From Aureobasidium sp. EXF-3400 (taxonomy: Eukaryota; Ascomycota; Dothideomycetes; Dothideales; Saccotheciaceae): a stretch of DNA of 64,000 bases. The notes below the pieces were generated by a model. The model saw only the letters and a program-made list of their open reading frames with translations. It had not been told where the DNA came from and ran no database searches. The position numbers were made by a program, and so were the translations under genes. Shown piece by piece: positions 22,401 through 33,381 of the stretch. Numbering within the stretch: the first letter of the stretch is position 1; each line of letters starts with the position of its first letter. The stretch lies in contig SWBL01000270.1 of the NCBI GenBank assembly GCA_024195585.1, positions 1-64,000 on the forward strand, written 5' to 3'.

Positions 22401-22727
22401 CTCGGCGCGTTGTCGTTGATAGAACTGCTTGGCCTCGGAGTGGCTCATAGCCTTCTCGAGCGACGAGTTGTAGTGGGTTGTGCGACGCTGCTTGTCTCTG
22501 GGCAGCATGCCTTCAGGCTCTTCCTCGCGCTCCAGGAGCATGCTGGCTGTCATATCGGCACCCTTGTCTGACAGAGTTCTGGATGCCACCATTGAGAGAG
22601 TTGGGTCGTCGTCGTGGTCGTCGGCTGCCATGTCGCTGTCGAATTCGCTCCTAGAGTCGACGCCGTATTCGCTGTCATCGTCGGATTCATCCTCAGGACC
22701 GAAGGTGGGCGCGTAGGTGGGTGGCAT
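19415..22727 (-). CDS. AMD1: AMP deaminase
   Basis: Two exons, 20095-22727 and 19415-20036, with a 58-bp intron (GTATGC donor, TGTAG acceptor) that joins QELAMIDRYTAAS; the product is 1084 residues. AMP deaminase converts AMP to IMP and ammonia in the cytosol. The adenosine/AMP deaminase metal site is visible: HVHHSACMNQKHLLRFIK near residues 441-460 and SLSTDDPLQFAFTKEPL near residue 785, the latter being the family signature. The first 300 residues are a low-complexity acidic and serine-rich extension. The last 190, rich in Pro/Ser/His, are also outside the catalytic core, as in other filamentous fungi. The start was chosen at MPPTYAPTFGPED, the first ATG; the frame upstream lacks one. Confidence 0.95.
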
Positions 22728-23508
22728 GTTCAATGTGAGTACCCGCTGGTGTGACCAAGGTATCCAAGTTGGCGTCGAGGAATGGCTATAGCTTCCAATG
22801 CTACGAGGAATGCTCAGGTATATATAGCAGGAAAAGAAAGCGCTTCGTTGGTGATAAAGGAGAACAGGTCGAGCTCTCAGGACAGCGCAAAACACGAAAC
22901 AAAGAAATTGACGACGCAACTGCCTTTACAGCAGAGTCTGCGTTGCCATTGATGATTCTCTACTCCACTTAGCATCTCCATATTTTTCTTCATGTGACGC
23001 CGCATCACACGTCCAAGCTTCTTTTTGTTCGCTGGGGAAGCACGGAGCCCAGGGCCATCACTGCCAACAACATATACATGACTGTCGTGTTGCATTTGCA
23101 TGGTATTCTGATATTCGTATCAATCAATCCGTGCTGCGGCCAAAATCAAGCACCAAGGCTGTCATCAGTCAGGCTGATTCTTGCCATTTCGTCTCTGATC
23201 CCCAGCTTATTCCCAGGAGCATCATTCAGCTTCACAACGCCGATGAGAGCCAACCGCAGATCATGCTCCGTACTTGACTCGATCCACGGAGAAGATCTGC
23301 CACGTTTTTCATTCCACACCTCAACACTTCTCCACACATGCTTCAGCAGTTTCTTCTTGTCAAGTCTGCTCATGGCTATCCACTTGAAAGTCATCCAATC
23401 GCTGTTTGTGACCTTGACTCGTGCTTGTACTAAAAGACGAAGGTGCCATGTGAGTATTACAACGAGACCATTGAATAACATTCAATCAGATTGTGCTTTT
23501 CTCAATAA
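22728..23508. other. Intergenic region upstream of AMP deaminase
   Basis: Holds the AMP deaminase promoter, which is CT-rich on the gene strand, and one weak hypothetical frame on the minus strand next to the tRNA (listed separately). Confidence 0.4.
23146..23481 (-). CDS. Hypothetical small protein, doubtful
   Basis: A 111-residue ATG-initiated frame with protein-like composition (for example KWIAMSRLDKKKLLKHVW) but no recognised domain. Its start codon lies only 28 bp from the divergent tRNA-Glu gene, leaving little room for a promoter. It may be a fragment, a 3' exon of an undetected gene or chance. Listed only because the frame looks better than its opposite-strand overlap. Confidence 0.18.
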   Translation of the reverse strand: MLFNGLVVILTWHLRLLVQARVKVTNSDWMTFKWIAMSRLDKKKLLKHVWRSVEVWNEKRGRSSPWIESSTEHDLRLALIGVVKLNDAPGNKLGIRDEMARISLTDDSLGA

Positions 23509-23580
23509 TCCGGTGTGGTCTAACGGCTAGGATTTCTCGCTTTCACCGAGGAGGTCGGGGTTCGATTCCCCGCACCGGAA
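23509..23580 (+). tRNA. tRNA-Glu (anticodon UUC)
   Basis: A 72-nt cloverleaf without intron. The acceptor stem pairs TCCGGTG with CACCGGA; the anticodon loop CTTTCAC presents TTC; the T arm contains the B box GGTTCGATTCC. A discriminator A and a T-run (TGTTTTC) follow directly, the latter acting as RNA polymerase III terminator. CCA is not encoded, as expected for a eukaryotic nuclear tRNA. Confidence 0.97.
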
Positions 23581-25447
23581 TGTTTTCTTTTGCATCGACA
23601 TCTCTCACTTTTGGTCTCCAGAGGTACGGCTAGGATGGCGTTTCGATGCAACTTGTTCTTCTCTTCTTTTTCTCTCCGGTCTTTTTCCAGAAATAATTAG
23701 TGAGAAAGAAGGCCTGCGGCGTATTCTGGAGCTTGCATCTCCGCAGCTTTTGCGATCATCATCCCCCTTTTTTAGAAGTTTACTGAGCACTTGTTGCCAT
23801 CTCGAATCCATATATGATCTACTTTACACACGGGAGGCAGCTTCCGTCCTCCCGTATGCGCGCCGAGCCCCTTCGTTACAGAAGCAACGGTCGAAGGTAC
23901 CACGTTCACGGCCATCAGCGGATCAATGACAGTAAAAAGATAGGGTAAGATTGATTGTATTAGATTGGAGTATTTCTCTGATCACGCAACCACCAGGACG
24001 GGTTTTAAAACCACTTATTCAGTAGTGATATAGCGTACTCTCGCTTGCACAATATGTTCCATGTCTGTGCCAGATAGATACGATCCGGTCCAAGCTTGAC
24101 AGCTTCGTCTCTTTCATCGACGCAATCATCAGTATCGTCGGCGTTGGAACACGTCTTGACCTTTGCCAGGAAGGCGGTATAGCAAGACACACAACGGTAG
24201 GATCAGCAAAGCTGAACCTTTTCCGAGGTGGCTGCAGGATTACACACTCCTGGCGGGTCCTAATCTTGCAGTGTCGTGAGATTCGAATTTCAATCTTCGT
24301 GAGTCAACAAGTGCAATTGGCGATTCGGGTCTGATTCCTCTTGGGCGAGTTTGACCCGTGTGTTTCTATTCTGCAACTTGACGAAACCAGAAATAGTCTA
24401 CCCCTGACTTTCTGCCTCGCCACATGGCTTTATCCGTATCCAAGAAAGATAACGACCGCCTCTGCAGCTGGCGATGTCTCTTTCAAGGTGGCATGCAGAT
24501 GCCCAGGCGCTTAATCAGCCATGTGTTGCTTACGCCAGATGGTTTGCTCGGTCGTGTTTCAGTCGTTACTTGCATGCGATAGTGGGGCCCACCTGTCAAG
24601 ACACGAGCGAAACCAGAGAGCTCGGTGCAGTAGTTTCACCGCCCAGCGGTAGATCGATTGTCAGAATTTGGACATGACCAGCGTACAATAGAAGCACAAG
24701 CGGCAATCCAAAGGTGATTCTATATTGTACCGAGGCCCCGGAAAAAATGAGCTCGAGACAGTTCTTTTTAGCTCCCCTGCATCTCTTGGTTCCTGGCTCA
24801 TGCTTCAGCATCTTTTCCGCTCTGTATTGCACCGGCATGAGGCGGACGTGGCCACAGCCAACACGAATCTCAGCACACTCTTGAAGTTCGTAAGATCTTC
24901 ATCCTGACGACGAATTTAGGTCGTGAGTGGCGTGCTTAGCAACAGCAGATTCATGGAATAGGCAGGGTATCAGGTGAGGTGCTTGGACCCTGGGCCGCGG
25001 CAGACCCTCAAAATTGCATGCCCGTGCGAAACAAGTCAACGACAAGGCCAAAGAGCTTTCTTTTAACCCTCCTTCAACGTGCATCATCGGTGCCATGTAC
25101 CAATCAAGGGCTACGCTAATCAAGACGAAGCTGGGTCTTCGATGCCTACGGGTCCGCCGTCCCGGGAATATTAGCACCATGCTGTCATCCGACGGTTCGC
25201 TGTGGTCAGTGAGAAGTGCCAATTTCGCGCTCCGGATATGTCCACGGACGAGCTGATAGCGCAATGATGAATTCTTTCCACGCTTGCCTGCCTCCCCCTG
25301 CTTCTTTTAAACCTGTTAGCTCCGTGACCTTGGTTCTATGCTGCTTCGTTTTGTCCCAACTTCTTAGCATCACGCGCCGTTCAGATCTGATCGTCGACAC
25401 CCATCTTTCATTACAGGTACACTAACAACTTTAATCACACCACAATC
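23581..25447. other. Gene-poor 1.9-kb region
   Basis: The longest stretch without a recognisable gene. Only short frames occur on both strands. A small hairpin lies at 23827-23857, with the 7-bp arms CGGGAGG and CCTCCCG. The right end should be the protoglobin promoter. Confidence 0.45.
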
Positions 25448-26698
25448 ATGTATACAGACCCGCCAAGATCTATGGAGCGAGTAAGCCGTCGCGACATCTT
25501 CACATCGTTGCCAGCTAGGGTCCAATGGTTGCATTCTTTCCTGGAATTCGGAACTGGTCAGTCGTGTCAGCAATATCTGCTTGTTCATTCTAACACTGCC
25601 ATGTTGTAGATGACGTCCAAGCTTTGATATCTGGACAAAAGTACATCAAAGCAGTTATCCCTGCTATTGTCAACATAGTGTACAAGAAGCTTCTCAAGTA
25701 CGACATCACAGCCCGTGTCTTTACCACAAGGAATAGCAGAGATGAGGGACCAGTTGAGAGCTGGCCTACGGAAGACAGTGCTCAAATTGAGCACAGGAAG
25801 ATGGTAGATACAGGCCGTCATTGATCGTGGGCATCCAGCTCTAACTCCTTACAGTTCCTGAGGTGGTACCTTACAAAGCTCAACTCAGACTGCACACGAA
25901 TGGACTACTGGGTAAGCATCTATCATTGCCATCTGTTGAACCTTGCTCACAATATCTAGGAATATCTGGACAAAGTCGGGTAAGTTGCCGTCAGACCGGA
26001 GTATACTGGCATATCCCGAACATGACCAGCCTCACTTACACTTCTACACCAGCTTGATGCACGTAGGCAGAGGTCGCCAGAACCCTCTACATGTCGATTA
26101 TGTCTTTCTGGGTGCATGTCTGGGCTTCATTCAGGACTCACTCTTCGAAGCCATCCTCTCCCACCCACGCCTCGAAATGCACCGCAAGATCGCCATTGTC
26201 AAAGCACTTGGCAAAGTTATCTGGATCCAAAACGATCTCATCGAAAGATGGCACAACACCGATGGCTCCGAGTTCCTCCAAGAGGAAGCCGACGAACTGT
26301 TAGGAGAGATTCAAGAGGAGGACCGCGAGGGATACCTTCACGGCAAGAAGATTCTCGGCGATGACGGCTCATCCATTTACACAAGCCGTACCAGGAGTAG
26401 TAAGAGCTCTGACAGTGGAAAGACATCACTGGGCCGCCCCATCGAAGAAGCAACACACCTCGGCGACGGCATAAGTAGATGTCCTTTCAGCGGCATGGCT
26501 CGCACAGTCTCAAATCCCGCAGAGCTTGACCGCCAGCGTGCTACGTCGACACGTTCGCCGCGTGTGAATGGTACAGCGCCTGATGTTCTTCAACAGTATC
26601 ACTCCCCGGGGACTCCTCGTATTCGCATAATTGATGGCAAAACAGTGCTGAAAGAAAACCTCGAGCCCCTTCCCAAAGTCTTCGAATCTAACAAGTAA
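25448..26698 (+). CDS. Fungal protoglobin-domain protein
   Basis: Five exons (25448-25556, 25610-25803, 25855-25911, 25960-25979, 26053-26698), including a 20-nt microexon; all phases agree and the product is 341 residues. Residues 10-190 match the protoglobin family (globin-coupled-sensor type): LPARVQWLHSFLEF, KYIKAVIPAIVNIVYKKLLKYD, then HRKMFLRWYLTKL and GLMHVGRGRQNPLHVDYV, whose His130 is the expected proximal haem ligand, followed by LGACLGFIQDSLFEAIL. Protoglobins bind O2, CO or NO; fungal members have no settled function. The C-terminal 140 residues are polar, probably disordered, and contain one Cys-Pro dipeptide at 270. The TAA stop overlaps a GTAAGT donor; splicing to 26757 would add a short different tail, so the exact C-terminus is uncertain. 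Confidence 0.85.
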
Positions 26699-27195
26699 GT
26701 CTATCTCTCTATTCCATCTTCTTGTCAGTCTATCCTTGTCTTCGTCAACGCCCAAGAGATACTGATGGTAAGCAGGTGATCAATCCTTGCCATACCATCT
26801 GGAGATATTATGTAACGGGCGAATAACATCACAATCGCGTACATATGTCGTAAAGATGACAAAAGCTAAACCTTGTCAGCTTGGAGCAACCAACACATGA
26901 ACAGTTACGACAAAATCAGGTGCGCCGGCAGCCTTCCAACTGGAAACTCGAGACCTTGAGGAACATGAAAGAAGGATATACGCAATTGGGATCGTAGAGT
27001 CGATCAGACGCATAGGTGGGAACGTAACAATGGCGAGTTAGGTAGGAGGTCGGACCTTTTGCATTTGAGATACCAGAATCATATAAACCACAGTATTTTG
27101 ACAAACTGGTCAGCCACAATGAGATAGTCCCTCGGACAGATCTCCGTTCCATACTTGTTAGAATTCAGTCTCGGCCTCTCACCAATGTAGATGTC
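26699..27195. other. Convergent 3' region
   Basis: Gap between the protoglobin gene and the minus-strand SDR. No gene is supported; it may contain an alternative last exon of the protoglobin gene near 26757-26823. Confidence 0.4.
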
Positions 27196-28273
27196 TTATA
27201 TACCGACAGCTTTACAACTGAGCTCCCACAGACGATCTTCAGCCTCTTCATCATAAGTATGATTGACATACTCAGGGCCGCCAATCGGCGCATTGTCTCC
27301 AGCTTTGACAGATTCGCCACAATCGGCGCAGTAGATACCACCCTTGTCGTTGAAGTGAGGTGTCAAGGCAGCCCACACAGTAGTTGCGACACCCTGCTCA
27401 GGACTTTTCGGAAGATTCCCGAAGACATCCTCACCTCCAAATTCATTGAAAGCGTCCTTGGTACTGTGGCGCAGCAATTCAGTGTCAATGATAACACCTG
27501 GATGGACCGAAACTGCGTGAACGCCTTGGGATCCGTAGAGACGGTCGATGCTGTTCGCCATGTAGATGTTCGCGGTCTTACTTGACCATAAGCTGCCCAT
27601 GGATTGTATTCCGAGTCCTCGAATCCAATGTCATTGAAGCGGATAGGTGAGAAGGTATGACCATAGCTCGACAAGGTGACGACGCGAGAAGTGTGGGTCG
27701 GTGTGGACGAGGAAAGCAGGACAGGCTTCAGGAGTTGGAACAGCAGGAAATGGCCAAAGTGGTTGCTTCCCATGTGAGTCTCGAAGCCACTCGTAGTCTT
27801 GCCTTTGGGAACATTCATCACGCCTACAATGATCAATGAGTCGGGGTGCAAGGAGCAGGACAATATGACAGAAAGTTACCTGCATTGTTGATCAAGATGT
27901 TGAGTTGGCTACTTCTAGTCATGAAGTCTTTTGCTCCAGCGCGCACGCTGTCAAGGTCTCCAAGATCCATGTGAACAAGCTCGACAGCTTGTCCCTCAGG
28001 TGCGTCCTTAGTAATGGCCTTGATGGCTTTTTGACCCTTTTGCTCGTCACGGACAGTGATGTAGATCTTGGCTCCGGCCAGGTACAAGGCTCTAGCGGTC
28101 TGGACTCCAAGTCCCGCACTGCCGCCAGTGATCAAAATCGTCTCGTTGCCGAGCTTTCCCTCTAAACCTAAGTCCTTGATGACTTGAGTAGCTGTGGGAC
28201 GGGCGTCGCCAGGTCCTGCTGGGCTTCGGTGTGGTTCCAGATAGGGACGATATGCCTGAGAAGGAGGAGACAT
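27196..28273 (-). CDS. Short-chain dehydrogenase, retinol dehydrogenase-like (frameshifted)
   Basis: Exon 27880-28273 joins exon 2 from 27823 over a 56-bp intron, giving INNAGVMNVPKGKT. The NAD(P) motif GGSAGLGVQTA, the NNAG motif and the serine in VVTLSSYGH are present. At about 27582 the frame breaks: WAAYGQ continues out of frame as VRPR, whereas the frame one base over continues SKTANIYMANSID and runs to a proper stop at 27196. One base is missing between the catalytic tyrosine and lysine of YxxxK. A GTAAG happens to arise there, but no acceptor restores the lysine. With the base present the protein would be about 335 residues. This is either a recent pseudogene or a sequence error. A TATA box lies 95 bp upstream. 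Confidence 0.8.
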
Positions 28274-28890
28274 GGTTGTTTCTGAGCTTGCTAAATTGTG
28301 GTATGTGTATGTTGTAAATCTTGCTTGTTCAATTTGAAGCAATGGTTGGCTTCAAGACGGCCTCGACTTTATACTGGCTTGTTTGGCCATGAAATCAGCC
28401 TACCTCCGGAGGGGCCGCAACGGTGATAGCAGCGCTTTGCAATATCCGTAGTCATACATGATAGAGCCATGACAAGGATTCAATGACTATTCTCATGGTT
28501 GTACGGCCGGCGGAAAGTCGAGATGGCACTCCAAAATCCGGACCGGACTTAAGAAGTCCTAACCGGTCGCTCCTGCTCCATCAGACGACAGGTCGACTGA
28601 GTATGGAGGATCCGAGGGGACTAATGCCATGTCGACTAATTATGGTCAGACGACTTTGGAGTCTTGACGCCAAGTTGGAGCGAGCTACTGGTGATGAGTA
28701 GTGGGGTCGGCTTTGGTTAGAGACTGTCAGAGTCGTCTTAGCTGAGAAGAAACGGCGAGCTTGTGGTTCGCTGAGACAGCCCCTGAAGCGTGGACTGCAC
28801 ATGAAGAAACAATAAGCAAACACCCACTGGTAGGTCGTTCCTTCTCGTGTCGCTATCATTGTACATACTGTGCAGCTGCAGCGTAACGTG
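28274..28890. promoter_or_regulatory. Divergent promoter, SDR and glycosyltransferase
   Basis: 617 bp between divergent starts. TATAAAG on the minus strand at 28367-28373 is a good TATA box for the SDR. No gene is supported in the gap. Confidence 0.5.
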
Positions 28891-30384
28891 ATGCTGTTGA
28901 CAATCCCTCGTGCGCCACTGCCCGCAGCGCTGGCCGCCATCTCGACGGTCTTTCTTTTGACTTACCTCTACTTTCATGCCTCGCCGGATGCGAGCCCTCA
29001 CCTTCTGACCATCAAGGCCTCGACACAGCCAGCACAGCTTTCTCAATGTCCGCCAGCATCAGCCATCAGCAATATTGTCTTGTCCATCAAGACTGGCGCC
29101 ACCGAGGCCTTTGATAAGCTGCCGACTCAGTTGCTCACTATTCTGCAATGCGCAGACACTCTCCTCCTCTTTTCCGACCTGGAGCAAGACATACACTCGC
29201 TACATATCCACGATGTGCTTTCTCGTTACAACCCCGACTTTCTCGCACACCATGCCGACTTTGAGCTATACCGCAAGCAAAAAGAATACCAGGCGGAGGG
29301 CCGTGATATTCAGGCACTGAGCACAATGAAAGACTCCAGTTCCGACTGGCGAACTGCTGGCCACAACGCAGCCTGGGCTCTTGACAAATACAAGTTTCTG
29401 CATATGATTGAAAGAGCTTGGAAGTTACAACCAGATAAGGACTGGTACGTCTTTGCCGAGACCGACACTTACATCGTCTGGCGCAACCTCGTGCAATGGC
29501 TTCAGAGATTTGATCCAAGCGAGCCACTCTATCTAGGCCGGGGCGAGCCCATGAAGAAAGAGGAAGGAGATGGTTTCTACTTTGCCCACGGCGGAAGTGG
29601 CTTTGTGCTGTCGCGTGCTGCCATGTACGACTTCTGTGTCACCAAAAAGGGGCTTGCCAGTCGATGGGACGCTAGGATACCCGATCTATGGTTCGGTGAT
29701 TACGTCGTGGCTAAAGCACTCAAGGAGGAGCTCGATCTCAATCTGACCTCGGCCGCGCCCATGTTCAGCGGCCACAAGCCCATGAGCTTGCCTATTGGTG
29801 CTGGTATCTGGTGTCGTCCCGTAATTACTCAGCACCACCTACGCTCTGAGGAGGTCCAAACTCTATGGATGCTAGAAGATGAGTTCTACATGAATTCGTC
29901 TTCAAGCAGTCTACCAAACATACGCTTCTCACATCTATTTAGAGATATACTGTCTGGCGTAAGGTTTCCAGAGTTGCGATCTGAGTGGGACAACCTGTCG
30001 CAAGACAATGTCTATACAATAAAGACTCCTCGCACGAAGGTCCAGGCACACCACAAACCAGAAGAGCGTATTGGCGAACCTACTGTAGAGTCAGATCCAA
30101 ATTCTTCGCCTGACGCATGCAACGCTGCTTGCGAGGTTGTGGAAACATGTTTCCAGTGGGCGCATCTAAACTTCACTACCGTTGAAGAAACAAAACAATC
30201 TAGTGGCGGAGTCTGTTATCTTAGCAGTGTCTTCCGCTTCGGTAACCAAAGACCAGAAGAATCTTGGGTTGATGAGAAGAACGCGACTAACACTCACTTG
30301 TGGGCATCTGGGTGGAAGACAGCTGCGATAGAAGGATGGCTGGCAAATGCGCCGGATATCTGTGGTGAAGTAGATTGGACTTGA
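28891..30384 (+). CDS. GT31-like glycosyltransferase with C-terminal PAN-like module
   Basis: Intronless gene for 497 residues. The N-terminus is a short cytosolic segment plus one membrane anchor (residues 10-30), giving a type II Golgi protein. The catalytic region resembles fungal Fringe/beta-1,3-galactosyltransferase-like enzymes of GT31: WVFAETDTYI-like acidic metal-binding motif (WYVFAETDTYIVW), then FAHGGSGFVLSRAAMYDF and PDLWFGDYVVAKAL. Near residues 405-450 a cysteine-patterned module (DACNAACEVVETCFQWAH ... GGVCYLSS) looks like a PAN/Apple domain, a known partner of this fungal family. Donor and acceptor sugars are unknown. The ATG at 28891 was chosen; in-frame codons upstream are non-ATG. 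Confidence 0.8.
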   Translation: MLLTIPRAPLPAALAAISTVFLLTYLYFHASPDASPHLLTIKASTQPAQLSQCPPASAISNIVLSIKTGATEAFDKLPTQLLTILQCADTLLLFSDLEQDIHSLHIHDVLSRYNPDFLAHHADFELYRKQKEYQAEGRDIQALSTMKDSSSDWRTAGHNAAWALDKYKFLHMIERAWKLQPDKDWYVFAETDTYIVWRNLVQWLQRFDPSEPLYLGRGEPMKKEEGDGFYFAHGGSGFVLSRAAMYDFCVTKKGLASRWDARIPDLWFGDYVVAKALKEELDLNLTSAAPMFSGHKPMSLPIGAGIWCRPVITQHHLRSEEVQTLWMLEDEFYMNSSSSSLPNIRFSHLFRDILSGVRFPELRSEWDNLSQDNVYTIKTPRTKVQAHHKPEERIGEPTVESDPNSSPDACNAACEVVETCFQWAHLNFTTVEETKQSSGGVCYLSSVFRFGNQRPEESWVDEKNATNTHLWASGWKTAAIEGWLANAPDICGEVDWT

Positions 30385-30749
30385 GAGTCTGTAGTCTGTA
30401 CATGCACACATCAATTTTGAGTTGTACAAAGCACAAGGCTTCCTCTACCTGCTCTGATTAGATCCGCGATTTGCGTTATCTTATCGCCAAGCTCGCTTGC
30501 CGAGCCCGCAGAACTCAGCACTTTGCGTTTGTGCTGTTGCAGGTATGACTCTCTTCTTGCTAACTCGGTCTTGTCTTCGCTTAAACACCGCAATTCTGCT
30601 GCAAGGGATCGTTGAGTATCTGGAATGTTCAGCTGCTTGAGAAGCGCCCAGCTTGTCCATGCACCGCCTGCTTCTCAGCGCCATCTGATTAGATTGATAA
30701 GCGGTTGGATCTCACCGTGATAGCAAGTATCGTTATCCAAATTTAGAAG
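30385..30749. other. Ferric reductase promoter region
   Basis: 365-bp tandem gap. Paired TTATC motifs near 30476-30486 and a GATAA at 30696-30700 are GATA-factor-like. Iron regulation through such sites is possible but not shown, since none fits the full SreA consensus. Confidence 0.35.
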
Positions 30750-33381
30750 ATGTTGACCTCTTCTTCTCCACTGCTGGAGGAACTTGACGCTACAAGTTCG
30801 CTGAACCAAAGGGCTTTCGCCCATCCTAGGAGAATAACACTGCATACTCGATCTCGAACAAATTGGACCTGGTTCTCCGTGGCTTCTTTCATATTCAATT
30901 CAACAATATTGCTTGGACTGCTATATGGAGTCAGAGTATGCACAGCGACTGTTCGGGGCACTTTGATGCCTAGTAATGAATATTGCCTGCATACCGTCTC
31001 AGTCTCGTACAATTATATCACCTTCGCTGGAGAAGGACACGGCACATATTATGGACCCAAATGCCTCAACCCTTTACGAACAATCTCTATATATGCTTCT
31101 GGGAAAATGTTCTGCACAGATATCGAGATCGCCATCGGCTTTGAGAAGATCCGGGAAGAATGCGAAAATGACGGGTTTGAATCTCTGGACTGGCAGCAAG
31201 TAGTTGCCAACATCACCCACGACGACATTGCTCACATAAAGGTTGTCGAATTTGATGAGATACCTGCTGGCGCAAATACCACAGAATCAGTCAGGCTTTC
31301 CGAGTCCTTTTTCGGGCGAGTCGGCAACACTCTTGTATGCATATCGCGATTGCTCCTTCTTCTAAAGCGACTGACGTTGACAGATGATTTGGGAATATGA
31401 GATGAACTGGCATCATCAGTCCAGTTTCGCACTCTGTGGATTTTGGGGCATCGTTCTTGGGGCCTCAACGATCGTACGTCTCCTCAGATCTACCAACATA
31501 TCATTCCACTCGCCCTATATACATTCAAGCACAGCAACACAGCTATTGCAATCAGCATGGATGTGGGTTCGAGTAAATTTGATCATCCCACCAGCTTTTG
31601 GATCACACCATCAACGTCTATTATACTGGTGTACTATTCCAACACGGATGGAGAGTACTGTTGTCCTAGCTTTCTATCTCTTGACGACATATCTTTCTGT
31701 GTCTCACTATCGTCTGATATCTAACAATGTTTAGTAAGAGTGGTCACATTTTTTCTATCATCCGGATGACTGACGGGTAATTAGCTGGGATGACAAGTCT
31801 CAACAACTCTGGCGATACGTCGCTGATCGTACAGGCATTATGGCTTACGCTACACTTCCATGGATTTGGATCTTCGCTGGTAGAAATAATGTCTTCATGT
31901 GGACGACAGGTCTGTCGTACCAAACATTCAATATCTATCATAGACACATCGCTCGAGCTGGTACCATACTGGCAATGGTACATTCAGCTGTATATACCTG
32001 GCTGTTTGTCGAATTTGGTACTTTAACGACCTCTTAACCATTTAATACATGCTAACTATTCATAGAAGGATGGGGTATGTTCAGAAGAGAATTCATACAG
32101 CTTTGGCTACTTCTTGGTGTAGTGGTAAGATTTTGTATAGGGTCTGACACATTATTCATCGACTAACATACTTAAGGCGACAATCACCATGTGTCTTCTC
32201 TTGTTACTTTCCGCATCATGGCTTCGCATCAAGTTCTACGAGATCTTTCTTTTTCTTCATATCGTGCTCTCTGTGGTCACCCTAGTGGGATGCTTCTTGT
32301 AAGTCTGACCGCTTTTTTACTGACTGCAAATGCTTACTCGAACAGACACACTTCCATCTTTGATGCCAGATACGATGCATATCTCTGGCCAATCGTGATC
32401 GTATGGTTGCTCGATCGCGCGCTCAGACTATTCCGCCTTATAGCTTGCAATGTACATGTTCGCCTGAGCAAGCAAGTCATTCATCACACACACTCAATTG
32501 CCTCATATAGCAAAGAGTCTGATGTGATCAGACTTGACATAAGAACTGACTCGTTCCTTACTCAACCTGCTCCTGGACAGTTCTACTATCTCTATCAACC
32601 TAGCAATTGGCAAGGCTATGAGAACCATCCTTTCACGCTAGGAGCCTGGTCTTCACAGTCTTTTGCATGGGAAGATGCTGACACCTATCTGCTTCAGGAT
32701 GACGATCTGCCAAACGAGTTTGATCAATCCGATCCTGGTCCGAAATATCAATCTCGAACCCTGACCTTTTGGATCCGCCCGTACGACGGCTGGACTAGAA
32801 GGTTGCGAGACGAGTGTCTTCAAGCACCTACACGAATCATCGAGCCAACAATATTGCTCGAGGGTCCATATGGTCATCACTGCCCTATATCGTCTTTCAA
32901 ATCTGTGCTGCTGATCGCTGGAGGTACCGGCATTGCTTCAGCAGTACCGTATATCCTAGAACACATGGCGCTGTCTGAGTCGGGCAAGTCAGATACCACA
33001 CACATGCATTTGCTCTGGACAGCGCGGCAGGTATCCTTTCTTGAAGAAGTTTTTGCGCAAGAATTTCGCATCGCAGCTCAAAGAGATGATTTCTCGGCTG
33101 ATCTGTTTTTCACACGACAAAGCGAAGGACCCAGGCATGGAGGAGAACAATCAAGAAACGAAGAAAATGCATATTTGAGGTCAAGGCTGCAGTACGGACG
33201 ACCAGACATTGCAGCTGCTATCACCAAAGCCGCGATAAGAGCGGAGATGACAGGCACGAAGGTAGCGGTGTTGGTCTGCGGTCCACCTGCTATGGCTGAT
33301 GAAGCTAGACTCGCTGTCCATCGCTCACTGAAACGGGGTTGCCATAGTTTGCAATACTTCGAAGAATCTTTCGGCTGGTAG
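30750..33381 (+). CDS. Ferric/cupric reductase transmembrane component, FRE family
   Basis: Seven exons (30750-31334, 31384-31473, 31543-31733, 31785-32017, 32066-32124, 32177-32298, 32346-33381) with introns of 47-69 bp; phases close at every junction and the product is 771 residues. The ferric reductase domain has the haem-ligating histidines in IYHRHIARAGTILAMVHS and in EIFLFLHIVLSVVTLVGCFLH. The soluble part has the FAD site HPFTLGAW, the NADPH-binding GGTGIASAVPYILE and the terminal CGPPAMADEARLAV and FEESFGW. Such enzymes move electrons across the plasma membrane to reduce Fe(III) or Cu(II) before uptake. The third exon start at 31543 is the least certain: a nearer acceptor would break the frame. 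Confidence 0.9.

Noticed and set aside
22728..22919. In-frame extension upstream of AMP deaminase
   Set aside because: It lacks an ATG and encodes hydrophobic, unrelated text; it is most likely 5' untranslated sequence.
23892..23900. Another copy of CGAAGGTAC, the arm of the hairpin intron
   Set aside because: A single 9-mer match is expected by chance in a window of this size, and there is no partner arm nearby.
24005..24190. Cysteine-containing 61-codon minus-strand frame
   Set aside because: No ATG start, no signal peptide and no neighbouring exon that fits.
27552..27582. GTAAGA...ACAG as a possible intron in the broken SDR
   Set aside because: It would be about 31 bp, too short to splice, and would delete the catalytic lysine and conserved residues.
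30696..30700. SreA-type iron regulatory site upstream of the ferric reductase
   Set aside because: Only isolated GATA cores are present; the full ATCWGATAA consensus was not found.
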